The translations under genes and the position numbers were made by a program. Below, in pieces: positions 7,812 to 15,896 of a stretch of 64,000 bases of DNA. The notes beneath the pieces are model-generated. The model searched no databases and was not told where the DNA came from. It saw only the letters and a list, made by a program, of their open reading frames with translations. Each line of letters begins with the position of its first letter. Position 1 is the stretch's first letter. The DNA lies in assembly GCF_008033385.1 (NCBI RefSeq), contig NZ_VOGY01000002.1:248001-312000 (forward strand). Direction: 5' to 3'. This DNA is from Algibacter pacificus. GTDB lineage: Bacteria > Bacteroidota > Bacteroidia > Flavobacteriales > Flavobacteriaceae.

Positions 7812-8603
7812 ATGAACAGGATTTTAATTACTGGAGGAACTGGACATCTTGGGAGAAAAGTTGCTAAGACCCTTATATCGCAAAATTATAAAGTAGGAGT
7901 TTTATCAACTAAAACCTTCACGCCTACTAAAGAAGACAACATTACGTATTACATGGGTAACTTAGCCGAAAATACTGGACTGAAAAAAGCGACTAATAAT
8001 GTTGATGTTGTCATACATTGTGCCAGTAACCCTAGGGACTTTCAACTGGTAGATGTTGAGGGTACAAAAAATTTATTAAAAGCAATTGGTAGTCGTGCTA
8101 TAAAACACTTTGTTTATATTTCTATTGTCGGGGTTGATAAGAGCGACTATCCTTATTATCAGGCAAAACTTGAGGTGGAAAACTTAGTGTCAAATAGTGG
8201 ATTTCCTTATACAATTGTAAGGACTACACAATTCCACAGTTTTGTAGTTAATTTGATACAAAATTTTATCAATGAAACGACTGACGATAAGTCTATTTTG
8301 AAAATCCCAAAAGAGTTAAAATTTCAATCCATTGGTACGCAAGAGGTTGCTGAATTATTAGCAAGAATATCTTTAGAATCGCCAAAAGGTTTACTTCCAG
8401 ATTTTGGAGGACCTAAAATACTTTCTTTTGAAAAAATGACTGATAGTTATTTAAAAGAATTCCACCCTAGCTGGGAAATACAAACGGAAATGACTAATGA
8501 TATTCGGCATCAACTGTTTCGAACAGGCGTGAATCTTTCTCCAAATAATACTTTCGGGAAAGAAGATTGGAACACATTTATAAAAACAATCAACTACAAG
8601 TAG
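7812..8603 (+). CDS. NmrA-like NAD(P)-binding protein (atypical SDR)
   Basis: A 263-residue Rossmann-fold protein. The dinucleotide-binding loop GGTGHLGRKV is at residues 7-16, and NVDVVIHCASNP and the YPYYQAKLEVENLV segment follow, as in atypical short-chain dehydrogenases of the NmrA/YwnB group, which act as reductases or redox sensors. The YxxxK motif is present as YYQAK. It is the last gene of the methyltransferase-GNAT-NmrA set and is followed directly by a long palindrome. Confidence 0.82.
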   Translation: MNRILITGGTGHLGRKVAKTLISQNYKVGVLSTKTFTPTKEDNITYYMGNLAENTGLKKATNNVDVVIHCASNPRDFQLVDVEGTKNLLKAIGSRAIKHFVYISIVGVDKSDYPYYQAKLEVENLVSNSGFPYTIVRTTQFHSFVVNLIQNFINETTDDKSILKIPKELKFQSIGTQEVAELLARISLESPKGLLPDFGGPKILSFEKMTDSYLKEFHPSWEIQTEMTNDIRHQLFRTGVNLSPNNTFGKEDWNTFIKTINYK

Positions 8604-8604
8604 A

Positions 8605-8797
8605 AATGCCTCTCGCTTATATGTATAAAAAAAGTAGGGTAGGTAGTGTGTTTGAACAAAGGCTTGTGCGTGTATGAGAGGTCGCCATATTTTTAATTTG
8701 TATTTTTGAAAACAAGAAAATTAAAAATATGACTTCTTGCTAAACTGAAAATTTATCGCTTATTTACAGCCCTACTTTTAATCGTTGTACGTCGGCA
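8605..8797 (+). repeat. attC-like imperfect palindrome after the NmrA-like gene
   Basis: Two nested inverted repeats: AAAAGTAGGG at 8630-8639 against CCCTACTTTT at 8770-8779, and a perfect 14-bp stem at 8686-8699 and 8718-8731. The ends are ATGCCTCTCGC... on the left and ...CGTTGTACGTCGGCAAAG on the right, so a TGCC/GGCA-type box closes the palindrome. Placement at the gene's 3' end matches the elements at 1124 and 18774. Cassette function is inferred. Confidence 0.45.
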
Positions 8798-8885
8798 AAG
8801 AGATAATTATTGATAACGCTCACTTTGCTTAAAAGAATTATAATTAATATCTACAAAGAAGTTAAAAAAATAATATTTAGTTCTT

Positions 8886-8954
8886 ATGAAATTAGTTTGT
8901 ATTGCAGGAAACTACGGAAATGGAAAAACTACTGCAATTGAAATTAAGGCATGA
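8886..8954 (+). pseudogene. P-loop NTPase, 5' remnant
   Basis: A 22-codon frame (MKLVCIAGNYGNGKTTAIEIKA) starts with a beta strand and a Walker A loop GNYGNGKTT, the classic beginning of an ATPase or kinase, then stops. The following bases belong to another gene fragment on the other strand, so this is the broken 5' end of a P-loop gene. Confidence 0.6.
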
Positions 8955-8974
8955 TACCTGACAAATTCAGGGAT

Positions 8975-9022
8975 TGTTCTTTCCAGTTCTTTACCTTTTC
9001 GATGTATTGGTTACTTTCTTGA
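8975..9022 (-). pseudogene. Fragment of a YdeI-type gene N-terminus
   Basis: Reading leftwards, this encodes SNQYIEKVKNWKEQ, closely matching DQYIKKIKNWKEE at the N-terminus of the YdeI-like protein at 23545-24123. No remaining gene body is present. Confidence 0.6.
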
Positions 9023-9092
9023 CCTAAGATTGTTTTTAATTTATTTAAATTACAATTTGTGACCAATAGGAGACAATTGTTAAATTTTAATT

Positions 9093-9260
9093 TTATATTA
9101 AATTTTGATGTAAATCATTGATTGCATCTACAATTGAAATACCATACCCTTTTAATATTTCAAAGCCTTGGTTATCAACTAAAGTTACCACATATTCATT
9201 TTTAATGTATTCAAACTTCAGATTTTTTAATTCTGAGAGGTTTATTTTTTCGTCTATCAT
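9093..9260 (-). CDS. Small 55-residue protein coupled to the Xre-pentapeptide gene
   Basis: The frame MIDEKINLSELKNLKFEYIKNEYVVTLVDNQGFEILKGYGISIVDAINDLHQNLI ends at a TAA at 9093. Its ATG overlaps the TGA of the upstream regulator gene (ATGA at 9257-9260), so translation is probably coupled. It is small, charged and soluble, with predicted strands (YVVTLVDNQGFEIL) followed by a helix. I do not recognise the family. The tight coupling to an HTH-pentapeptide protein suggests a two-part unit, for example a regulator with its partner, but nothing in the sequence shows the role. Confidence 0.65.
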   Translation of the reverse strand: MIDEKINLSELKNLKFEYIKNEYVVTLVDNQGFEILKGYGISIVDAINDLHQNLI

Positions 9261-10171
9261 AGTTGTTTATGTGATAATAATGTAACCTCCTTCAGATCTG
9301 CCTTTGCATTTTTTAAAAACTCGTAAGTCATTTTATCTGCTTTACAGTTGATAAACTTAACTCCTTTCATTTTTCTACCTTTATAAAAAGTATTGGTTAA
9401 TACTGCATTTTGAAATGTTACTTTCTTAAATCTGCAATTATCAAAAGAACAGTTGTCGATATTTCCTTCAAAAACAATGTTTTCAAAATACATTTTAATA
9501 AAAGAGGTTTGATTCCAAACAGTTTTTATCACTTCTATATTTATAAAAGTTCCTGAAATAAGCTTTATCTTAGATAAATTGGCATTTGAAAAATTACAGT
9601 TTTTGATGTGGTTTTGTGAAAATTCAGACCCTTGTAACACACAATTTTGAAACTCATTATTTATCAGTTGAGAGTTTTGTATTTGACTGCTTTTTATTTC
9701 AGAATCTGTAAAATCACATCCATCAATATTGTTACCTCTTAATAGAAGACCTGATAATTCAGAACCGATAAATTTACAGCGTTTCATATTAGAGTTACTG
9801 AATTTATCTTTAAGGTTCTTCAAATCTGAAAAATCTGCATCTACCCAATTTCCACTGGACATATCCCAGTTTGAACTATAGTCGTTATTGGAATGAATAC
9901 CTGAATCATTTGAAAGTAGCTTATTTGAATTTTGCTGTAGGTCGACTTTATGTGAGCTACTATTACTTTCATTAGAAAAATAGTTAAGATCTACATCAAA
10001 GACTTTAGCTAATTTATCCAACATTATAATATCAGGCATTGATTCACCACGTTCCCACTTCCCAATAGCTTGAGGGCTAATGGCAATTATATTCGCTAGT
10101 TTTGCTTGTGATAAATTAATGTTTTTTCGTGCCTCTAAAATTTTCAGACCTAAATGTTTTGAGTTATTCAT
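9257..10171 (-). CDS. Xre-type HTH protein with C-terminal pentapeptide-like repeats
   Basis: A 304-residue protein. Residues about 8-62 form an HTH_3 domain (LGLKILEARKNINLSQAKLANIIAISPQAIGKWERGESMPDIIMLDKLAKVF). A polar linker covers residues about 65-110. From about 115 to 285 there is a run of pentapeptide-like repeats (CKFIGSELSGLLLRG, CDFTDSEIKSSQI, CNFSNANLSKIKL), which fold as a right-handed beta helix. Pentapeptide proteins such as Qnr and McbG mimic DNA and protect gyrase; a regulatory use is inferred here from the HTH. It overlaps the next small ORF by 4 bases. A truncated copy lies at 3132-3573. Confidence 0.82.
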   Translation of the reverse strand: MNNSKHLGLKILEARKNINLSQAKLANIIAISPQAIGKWERGESMPDIIMLDKLAKVFDVDLNYFSNESNSSSHKVDLQQNSNKLLSNDSGIHSNNDYSSNWDMSSGNWVDADFSDLKNLKDKFSNSNMKRCKFIGSELSGLLLRGNNIDGCDFTDSEIKSSQIQNSQLINNEFQNCVLQGSEFSQNHIKNCNFSNANLSKIKLISGTFINIEVIKTVWNQTSFIKMYFENIVFEGNIDNCSFDNCRFKKVTFQNAVLTNTFYKGRKMKGVKFINCKADKMTYEFLKNAKADLKEVTLLSHKQL

Positions 10172-10188
10172 AATAAAAGGATATAAAT

Positions 10189-10998
10189 TTATTTAATTTT
10201 CTTGTTTAATGTTTGAATTGCATTTCCTATCGTTTTGTAATCTTTTGAGAGAATCTTTTCGTGATTGCTCTCTACTTGTTTAAATACTTTCAAATTTTCA
10301 TTTTTTTTCAACAAAGGGTTGAGACTGTCACGCATGGCCTTAAATTCATGAGCTTCTCCGCCACGACTTTCGCCTGATGCAAAGACATACCATACTGGTA
10401 TGTTAATATCTATAAGGGTTTGTTCTAATTTTGCGGAAATTTCATTTATTTCGATATTGATTTCCGCATGTTGTTTAGCACTCATTTTTGCAGCTAAACC
10501 AAATGGAGCAATTACAGGGAGAATCCATTTTAAGCGATTAAATAATTTATAAATACGCTTTTGAGATTCTTCACCCGTAAGCCCATAAGGTACAGCACTA
10601 TCTATTGCTATTATTCCACGGGGTACTCCAGGATTTTTGTTCACCCAATGCGTAGCTAAAATGGCTCCATACGACCAACCCACCAATATTGGATTTTTGA
10701 TTTGTCTTGCTTTGATAATTGCTGTCAGGTCACGCAAGCAAGCATCAAAGGAGTAATCCTTTGATTTCTTTGATTTACCACGGGCACGTTCATCATACAA
10801 AATGTGACGATAGTCTGAGCCAAGTTCTTGAATAACACGGTCCCAGTGTTTGAGGTTGGCATATGAGCCATTTAAGTAAATAATAACAGGGCCTAAACCT
10901 CCTGAATCTTGAAGATAAAGTTGAGTGTCTTCCACAGATATAAAGCCCTTCCAAGGTTTTATATACTTTTTACTTGATTGAATTTTTAATGAGTTCAT
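10189..10998 (-). CDS. Alpha/beta hydrolase
   Basis: A roughly 269-residue alpha/beta-hydrolase fold enzyme. It has the nucleophile elbow GWSYG (Ser), the DERARGKS loop typical of epoxide hydrolase and esterase relatives, an acidic turn after IPVWYVFASGESRG and a late His in VESNHEKIL. The substrate is unknown. I chose ATG at 10998 (MNSLKIQSS) rather than 11022, because a TAnnTTTG promoter element lies at 11020-11027 and would overlap the longer start. It lies 17 bases upstream of the Xre-pentapeptide gene's start region and may be co-transcribed in reverse order. Confidence 0.82.
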   Translation of the reverse strand: MNSLKIQSSKKYIKPWKGFISVEDTQLYLQDSGGLGPVIIYLNGSYANLKHWDRVIQELGSDYRHILYDERARGKSKKSKDYSFDACLRDLTAIIKARQIKNPILVGWSYGAILATHWVNKNPGVPRGIIAIDSAVPYGLTGEESQKRIYKLFNRLKWILPVIAPFGLAAKMSAKQHAEINIEINEISAKLEQTLIDINIPVWYVFASGESRGGEAHEFKAMRDSLNPLLKKNENLKVFKQVESNHEKILSKDYKTIGNAIQTLNKKIK

Positions 10999-11019
10999 CT
11001 TATTACAATTTTGTTTATG

Positions 11020-11027
11020 CAAAAGTA
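11020..11027 (-). promoter_or_regulatory. Bacteroidota -7 element before the hydrolase
   Basis: On the minus strand the bases read TACTTTTG, a match to TAnnTTTG, 22 bases before the chosen ATG. No convincing -33 TTG is present at the right distance. Confidence 0.4.
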
Positions 11028-11139
11028 GATTGTGCTGCCCAGTAATAAGAAATTTAATTGACTACGATTAGTTGTAAAAGTTCTCTTTTTAGTTGGATTC
11101 AACAACTAGTGGTTGTTTTCCGAACAATTGGTATGAATC

Positions 11140-11330
11140 TCGCTCCAATATGCTTTCACTTAGATTCTCTGTACATCATTTAAAAGTTCCTCTTAATGGA
11201 TGGCTATGGTTGTTTTTGACTCGTTTCCAATAACTCGAATTTGAACGGTTACACGTTTCCCCGATAGGCAAGTTTCCAATTCAAGCGAATGTGTGAATTT
11301 GCTTTAAAAACAAGACCTGTGAGGTGGTTG
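11140..11330 (-). pseudogene. Decayed copy of the SRPBCC gene at 13946
   Basis: Stretches such as CCAATATGCTTTCA, GATGGATGGCTATGGTTG and GAATGTGTGAATTTG match the intact SRPBCC gene (13946-14353) in order, but with insertions, deletions and frame changes. No open frame remains. Confidence 0.75.
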
Positions 11331-11344
11331 TAATTATTATAATT

Positions 11345-11540
11345 TTTACTTTTGATTTCTATCTTAATCAGTTTTAACGAAAACCTTAATGCATTAATAC
11401 GGTTTTCTAAAAGTGTATATTGAGCTGAGTTTGGTTTTAATTTTACAACTGATTTTTCACATTAATTGAGTAAAGGTGTTATTACGATTTAAGCTTCTTT
11501 CAACTCCAACTTTTCACGATTTTCCATTTCAATCACTTAC
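11345..11540 (-). pseudogene. Decayed copy of the coiled-coil ORF at 20360
   Basis: Read leftwards, the sequence gives ...CEKSVVKLKPNSAQYTLLENRINALRFSLKLIK, parallel to CEKSRLKLTDRTSQHTLLKNRIEALKIALKLIE of the ORF at 20360-20614. Two in-frame stops lie upstream of this segment. It is a second, dead member of the same small family. Confidence 0.7.
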
Positions 11541-11819
11541 ATTTATTTTTTTAACGACACTTCTATGGAGATAAAAAAGTTTACTTGACTTCATTGATTA
11601 CTTTCATAAAGTAAATAAAGTCCTATAAACTTTTGCTTTCAAATTTTGAGAAATCTCCAATTATGAATAAAGTCATATAATGTTAATTGAATTTACACAA
11701 TTCGTTTTTAAATTCTTATATTTTTTATGTAAACACATTACTTACAGCTAAATTTTAATTGATTAGAAGTGACAACAATGAACCTTCAACTATTAGTGGT
11801 TTACTTTTAATTTGTAAAT
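11541..11819. other. Intergenic, AT-rich, with an imperfect palindrome
   Basis: No gene seen. Around 11570-11635 the bases AAAAGTTTA and TAAACTTTT bracket a further imperfect inverted repeat (ATTACTTT...AAAGTAAAT). It could be a remnant of a cassette-end palindrome or a weak hairpin. Confidence 0.35.
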
Positions 11820-12398
11820 TCAGTTTTCATTAGAAGTATCTTCTTTAATTAAACGAATTGTTTTTGCAGGATTTCCACCTACAATTGTATTCGGAAAAAC
11901 ATTTTTAGTAACTACAGAACCTGCACCTATTACAGAATTTTCACCAATTTTAATTCCCCCAACAATTGTTGCCCCAGCACCAATCCAAACATTTCTTTCA
12001 ATTACAATAGGCTTACCAATTGTAATTTTACGACGCTGTGAAGGTGCAATGGGATGTCCAGAAGTAATAATACTCACATTTGGACCTATCATCACATTAT
12101 CGCCTATTTCGAGACCACCAAGGTCATATAAGGTGCAGTTCTGATTTATGAAAACGTTCCTGCCTACATTTATTTCTACTCCACCAGAAGTGTAAAATGG
12201 TGGAATAAGTAAAAAACTTTCGTCCACCTTTTTTCGTGTAAGTTGACTGAATAGAGCTCGAACTTTATCAGCATCTTTAAATGTTAAACGATTAATTGTG
12301 GCTGTAATTTCCATTGCACGCTTAGTATTTTCAACCATAGCAGTAGATTCTGGTGTCTGTGCGTAAATTATTTTATTGCAGTTATCATTTTTTTTCAT
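11820..12398 (-). CDS. Hexapeptide-repeat O-acetyltransferase (maltose/galactoside type)
   Basis: A 192-residue left-handed beta-helix acyltransferase of the LacA/Maa group, which acetylates sugar hydroxyls from acetyl-CoA. Hexapeptide repeats run from residue about 75 to 180 (IEVGRN-, VFINQNC-, IGPNVSIITSGHPI, IERNVWIGAGATIVGGIKIGENSVIGAGSVVTKNV). The catalytic His lies in SGHPIAP, and the typical C-terminal GNPAKTIR is present. The acceptor sugar cannot be read. Confidence 0.87.
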   Translation of the reverse strand: MKKNDNCNKIIYAQTPESTAMVENTKRAMEITATINRLTFKDADKVRALFSQLTRKKVDESFLLIPPFYTSGGVEINVGRNVFINQNCTLYDLGGLEIGDNVMIGPNVSIITSGHPIAPSQRRKITIGKPIVIERNVWIGAGATIVGGIKIGENSVIGAGSVVTKNVFPNTIVGGNPAKTIRLIKEDTSNEN

Positions 12399-12501
12399 CC
12401 TAAAGTATTATATCTGTGTTTTATTTTTATGGTTTCTTCAATGTATTATTATTTTTTATCGTTCTCCTGTAGCTCCAATTAGAAGGTTTTTAATAATTTA
12501 A

Positions 12502-12650
12502 TCATTTAACCCTTTTGTAGCTTACTTTATCAGTTGATGTTTTTGAATTTCCTTTGATCCAATCCAAAATATACGACTGCCGGGGGTCAGGTTGTCCAAT
12601 GGTTTGAAGTATCTCTATTGTTGTAGAAAAGACTTTCGTTTTGGTGTTTA
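12502..12650 (-). pseudogene. 3'-terminal gene fragment, family not recognised
   Basis: A frame without start codon reads leftwards to a TGA at 12502 and ends ...TIEILQTIGQPDPRQSYILDWIKGNSK.... The composition looks like real protein. It begins inside the 3' end of the next gene, so it is a fragment left by rearrangement. I do not recognise it. Confidence 0.35.
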
Positions 12651-13769
12651 ATATTTTCGTGTTCCAAAGAACTCTGCTTGTAAAGTAAAAGTCTCTCCGT
12701 TATCGGTACTAATTTCTCCTTTCCAATGAAATGACTTATTGGTTATGTTCTGAAATGTCCACCGCATTATATTTCCATCTTCATCGGTTCCTTCCTGTAC
12801 AATATTACCTTTGTCTTTCCAACCATAAAGTTTACTTACTGTACTACTCACGGGATTGAACCAATAAACAGACCATTTTTTTGATTTTGCGTCAAAATAA
12901 CGTATGCTTGAACCATAACGAATTCTTGGCTGTTTTAGGTTTGGCGTTCTTAATGAACGTTTCGGGGCAATCCAAACATCTTGCACAGCCCGCCCTTCAA
13001 GAACATAGGCAAAATGCCATTCACCTTGTGATTTTAATATTTCATTGTTTTCTAAATAATCAACAGCTTCTACATTCCAACTTCCTATAAGCCAATCGTA
13101 AATATTATTTCCAGCAATTTCGTCACTTGCGTTATCTGAAATCAGTGAAGAAGCAAATCCTTCCTTCTGTCTTGCAGTAGCTTCATGCTCTGAAAACACT
13201 CTATGCCAAATACCTGGGTAATCCAAAACAAATCCTTGACTGTCAACTTTTAAGTTTGCAGTAAATCCGGAAGCAAGATTTTCATACTTGTAAACTCCAT
13301 TACCTAAATTGGTATATCGCTGTTTGGCAGGCGAAAAATTTTGGGTAGGTAATTCAAAGTAAACGACTTCTATTTCTTTTGATTCTCCAACTGCTAGACC
13401 CAGCCTATTGATTGGTAATGTGTTGGTAAAAGGGGTCAAGGCAATATCAATGTCTATACAGTTATCCAATTGTTCGAGGATTTTGCCTTTTTCATTGACC
13501 CAATGATTGTCTTTATTTTTTGTGAGTGAGATGTTAAACGTACTGTCTGATTGAAAATTGATGTTTACAGACTTAATTTCCCATTTTTTATTAATGTCAA
13601 GTTGATAATTTACATTCAATAATTTCCCCAATCCTTGACCTGTGATGTGTCCCTTAACTTCAATCGAGTCTTTAAAAATAATGGTGGTAAATTCGGTTGT
13701 GTTTACATAAGTGCTTTTCCACACTATTATTTTGTCTTGTGCTTGCATATTTGAAAAATGTAATGTCAA
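12648..13769 (-). CDS. Two-domain protein: glycolipid-binding (DUF1089) plus DUF1579-like
   Basis: A 373-residue protein. Residues about 10-205 match the putative glycolipid-binding family PF06475 (CIDIDIALTPFTNTLPINRL, LASGFTANLKVDSQGFVLDYPGIW). Residues about 222-373 look like the DUF1579-like, lipocalin-shaped domain (IYDWLIGSWNVEAVDYLENNE, then GEWHFAYVLEGRAVQDVWI). The fusion is unusual to me. Reading upstream, the frame continues as RKILILILTLHFSNMQAQD, which looks like a signal peptide ending AQA-type, but has no ATG before a TAA. Only a TTG (13769) or an ATT is available, so the start has either mutated or is non-canonical. Confidence 0.65.
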   Translation of the reverse strand: MTLHFSNMQAQDKIIVWKSTYVNTTEFTTIIFKDSIEVKGHITGQGLGKLLNVNYQLDINKKWEIKSVNINFQSDSTFNISLTKNKDNHWVNEKGKILEQLDNCIDIDIALTPFTNTLPINRLGLAVGESKEIEVVYFELPTQNFSPAKQRYTNLGNGVYKYENLASGFTANLKVDSQGFVLDYPGIWHRVFSEHEATARQKEGFASSLISDNASDEIAGNNIYDWLIGSWNVEAVDYLENNEILKSQGEWHFAYVLEGRAVQDVWIAPKRSLRTPNLKQPRIRYGSSIRYFDAKSKKWSVYWFNPVSSTVSKLYGWKDKGNIVQEGTDEDGNIMRWTFQNITNKSFHWKGEISTDNGETFTLQAEFFGTRKY

Positions 13770-13945
13770 AATTAATATTAGAATCTTTCTATTTTATGAT
13801 AGTTATTGGTTGAGAGCTCGTTGTTTTCAGTTTTGGCTTTATTCGTTTTATCTTTTTGAACGTACAGCTTTTACTTTTTTCAAATTCTTATCAGCCGGTC
13901 ATCAAAGAAATTCAGAATTGGGCCATAAATAATTTGCAAATGACA

Positions 13946-14353
13946 CTATCTCAATAGTTCAGTGCCAATTTTCTTCATTATCTCAGTCCAATATGCTTTC
14001 ATTTCATTTCGCTGTTCGGTATTCAATAATTTCTCTTGATGGATGGCTATGGTTGCCTTAGTCTGATTTCCAATTACTCTAATTTGAATTGTTGACATAT
14101 TTTCCCAATTTTTCGGTTTCCAATTCAAACGAATATGTGAATTTGTTTTAAAAACACGGACAAGACCTGTTATGTCATTTTCAGTTTCGAATTCTTTTTT
14201 AATTTCAAGTTCATTTTTCAAATTGCCTAACCAAATCCTTAGTCCATTTTCGGAAAATAAAAAGTCCCAAACTTTCTCACTCGAAACAGAAAAGGTTTTT
14301 CTTATTCCAAATTGAAATCCTACATCTTTGGTTTTTCCGACTTGATTTTCCAT
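13946..14353 (-). CDS. SRPBCC (START-like) domain protein
   Basis: About 135 residues in the activator-of-Hsp90-like SRPBCC fold, a hydrophobic-pocket domain (GFQFGIRKTFSVSSEKVWDFLFSENGLRIWLGNL, then RLNWKPKNWENMSTIQIRVIGNQTKATIAIHQEKL). I chose the start MENQVGKTK at 14353, which leaves 4 bases to the stop of the upstream Rid gene. The longer frame to 14395 would overlap it. The ligand is unknown. A decayed copy lies at 11140-11330. Confidence 0.8.
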   Translation of the reverse strand: MENQVGKTKDVGFQFGIRKTFSVSSEKVWDFLFSENGLRIWLGNLKNELEIKKEFETENDITGLVRVFKTNSHIRLNWKPKNWENMSTIQIRVIGNQTKATIAIHQEKLLNTEQRNEMKAYWTEIMKKIGTELLR

Positions 14354-14357
14354 TTTC

Positions 14358-14768
14358 TTATTTTTCAGGTTTAAATGCGATAGCATCAATTTCAAGTAAA
14401 AATTCGGGATTTATTAGTCCTGCAACATACAAAACTGTAATAATCGGTGGGTTTGGGTTTTGTCCTAAAAATTTCTGTGAAACTTGAAATGCACCATAAG
14501 CATTCTGCCCTTGAACAATGTGAATGTTTAATTTCACTAAACTCTCAAAATTTACTCCACAAGATTTAAGAGCAATTTCAAGGTTTTTCATTACTTGCTC
14601 AGTTTGCTTTAAAATATCATTTTTCCCTACAATTTCTCCGTTTCCATTTACTGCATTTTGTCCACCTATATAAATTGTCTTTCCGTTTCCTTCAGTCGTT
14701 ATGATTTGAGAAAACGCAGAATTTTTTATTAGTCCTTCCGGATTTATATGTTCCATTCTATTCATCAT
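14358..14768 (-). CDS. Rid family protein lacking the deaminase arginine
   Basis: About 136 residues of YjgF/Rid fold (GKTIYIGGQNAVNGNGEIVGKNDILKQTEQVMKNLEIALKSCGVNFESLVKLNIHI). RidA deaminates reactive enamine and imine intermediates using an Arg in the motif PARS near residue 105. Here that motif reads PPIITVLYVAG, so the Arg is absent and the protein belongs to a non-RidA Rid subgroup with unknown activity. I placed the start at 14768 (MMNRMEH) because upstream codons overlap the RibD_C gene. Another Met follows at 14756. Confidence 0.75.
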   Translation of the reverse strand: MMNRMEHINPEGLIKNSAFSQIITTEGNGKTIYIGGQNAVNGNGEIVGKNDILKQTEQVMKNLEIALKSCGVNFESLVKLNIHIVQGQNAYGAFQVSQKFLGQNPNPPIITVLYVAGLINPEFLLEIDAIAFKPEK

Positions 14769-14778
14769 TGTTCGTTGT

Positions 14779-15312
14779 TTATTTTTTTCGTTTGTAATAT
14801 ACCTGTACCAATCCCGTATCAAATGTTTTGGCACTTATAAATTCCAATAGTTGCTCTGGTCTATCTTCTTTAAATAATCTTGTACCATTACCTACAAGAA
14901 TAGGTACAATGGAAATAGTAAGTTCATCAATGAGGTCATTTTTAAGTAGTTCATTAACCACTACAGCACCACCATCACAATAAATGTCTTTACCCGCTTC
15001 GCTTTTAAGTTGTGTTACTAAGTCTTTTATATTACCTGTATAAAATTTAATTCTACCGTTGTCTGGACGTTCCGTTCTTGTAATTACATACACATCTCTT
15101 TTCCCATTATCGTAGTGAGAAGCACCAATCTCTTTTACAACATAATCATAGGTTTTACGACCAATAATAATCGTATCTATGGATGAAGTAAATGCATCAT
15201 AACCATAATCTTCTCCTTCTTTTTCAACTAACTTTAAAAAACTAAGGTCATCATTTGGTTGCGCTATAAATCCGTCTAAACTGGTTGCTATAAATAGTTT
15301 TATTTTTCTCAT
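14779..15312 (-). CDS. RibD C-terminal-domain reductase (dihydrofolate-reductase-like)
   Basis: A 177-residue protein of the RibD_C/DHFR-like fold, a family of NADPH-dependent reductases (MRKIKLFIATSLDGFIAQPNDDLSFL, IIIGRKTYDYV, IYCDGGAVVVNELLKNDLIDELTISIVPILVGNGTRLF). No deaminase half is present, so it is not a riboflavin enzyme. Its 5' end and promoter (15278-15395) are duplicated at 17242-17366 in front of the intact AraC gene, which points to an ancestral AraC-RibD_C pair. Confidence 0.85.
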   Translation of the reverse strand: MRKIKLFIATSLDGFIAQPNDDLSFLKLVEKEGEDYGYDAFTSSIDTIIIGRKTYDYVVKEIGASHYDNGKRDVYVITRTERPDNGRIKFYTGNIKDLVTQLKSEAGKDIYCDGGAVVVNELLKNDLIDELTISIVPILVGNGTRLFKEDRPEQLLEFISAKTFDTGLVQVYYKRKK

Positions 15313-15395
15313 TTGGTGTGAAATTTTAATTTTCTACAAAAATAGAAAGTTGACTAGTGTTTTTCTTTGGAAAAATGCGACATTTTAAAGGTCGG

Positions 15396-15800
15396 AGGAT
15401 AAATATAACAATTACTTGGATTTGGTAATTATTTTTTCGGAGTAAAAATGATCAAAATAATTAAACGGATTTTCTATACTTTATCAAGATTAAATGATTT
15501 ATATTTTTCCAATTCACGGTGTCTTTAGTCAATTCATTTTGGGAGGATCTTTATAGAAATTTGTAAAAAGTTGCAGGTTTAAGGCACATACCTTAAACGT
15601 ACATCAGTGTCAATAAAGCTGTCTATTAAAGAAGTTATTGCAACAACTACCTAAGTTTCCCAAACTCCATTAAAGTCGAGCCGTTGTCAGTCAAGCAAGT
15701 ATCTCACAAATTTATTACTATACCAGCACAACCATCTGGAAAAACCTATGCCCATTGTCTTTCTAGCTCGTACCCTCTCAGTTCCTAATAGAAATGAATA
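15396..15800 (-). pseudogene. Decayed AraC (DUF6597-type) regulator
   Basis: Read leftwards, 15600-15750 gives VFPDGCAGIVINL, then TDNGSTLMEFGKL, matching IFPDGCPGLIMNLGDNCTTDNGTMKMEHGK of the intact gene at 17353-18090, but with stops and frame changes. The C-terminal HTH part is mostly deleted. It sits directly upstream of RibD_C, as expected for its former regulator. Confidence 0.75.
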
Positions 15801-15896
15801 AAAGGTTCTAATTCTTTGTATGGTTTTACTTTATTGTACTTCATTGGTTTCTACAGTGTCGTTCGTTATATTGTTAGCCTTAGCCACAGATTTTTA
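15801..15896. other. Short gap with a half cassette-end motif
   Basis: Just downstream of the esterase, the minus strand reads GGCTAACAATATAACGAAC (15861-15879), resembling the GCYAAC-type boxes of the palindromes at 1124 and 18774. I could not find the other arm, which would fall inside the AraC pseudogene. Confidence 0.35.
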
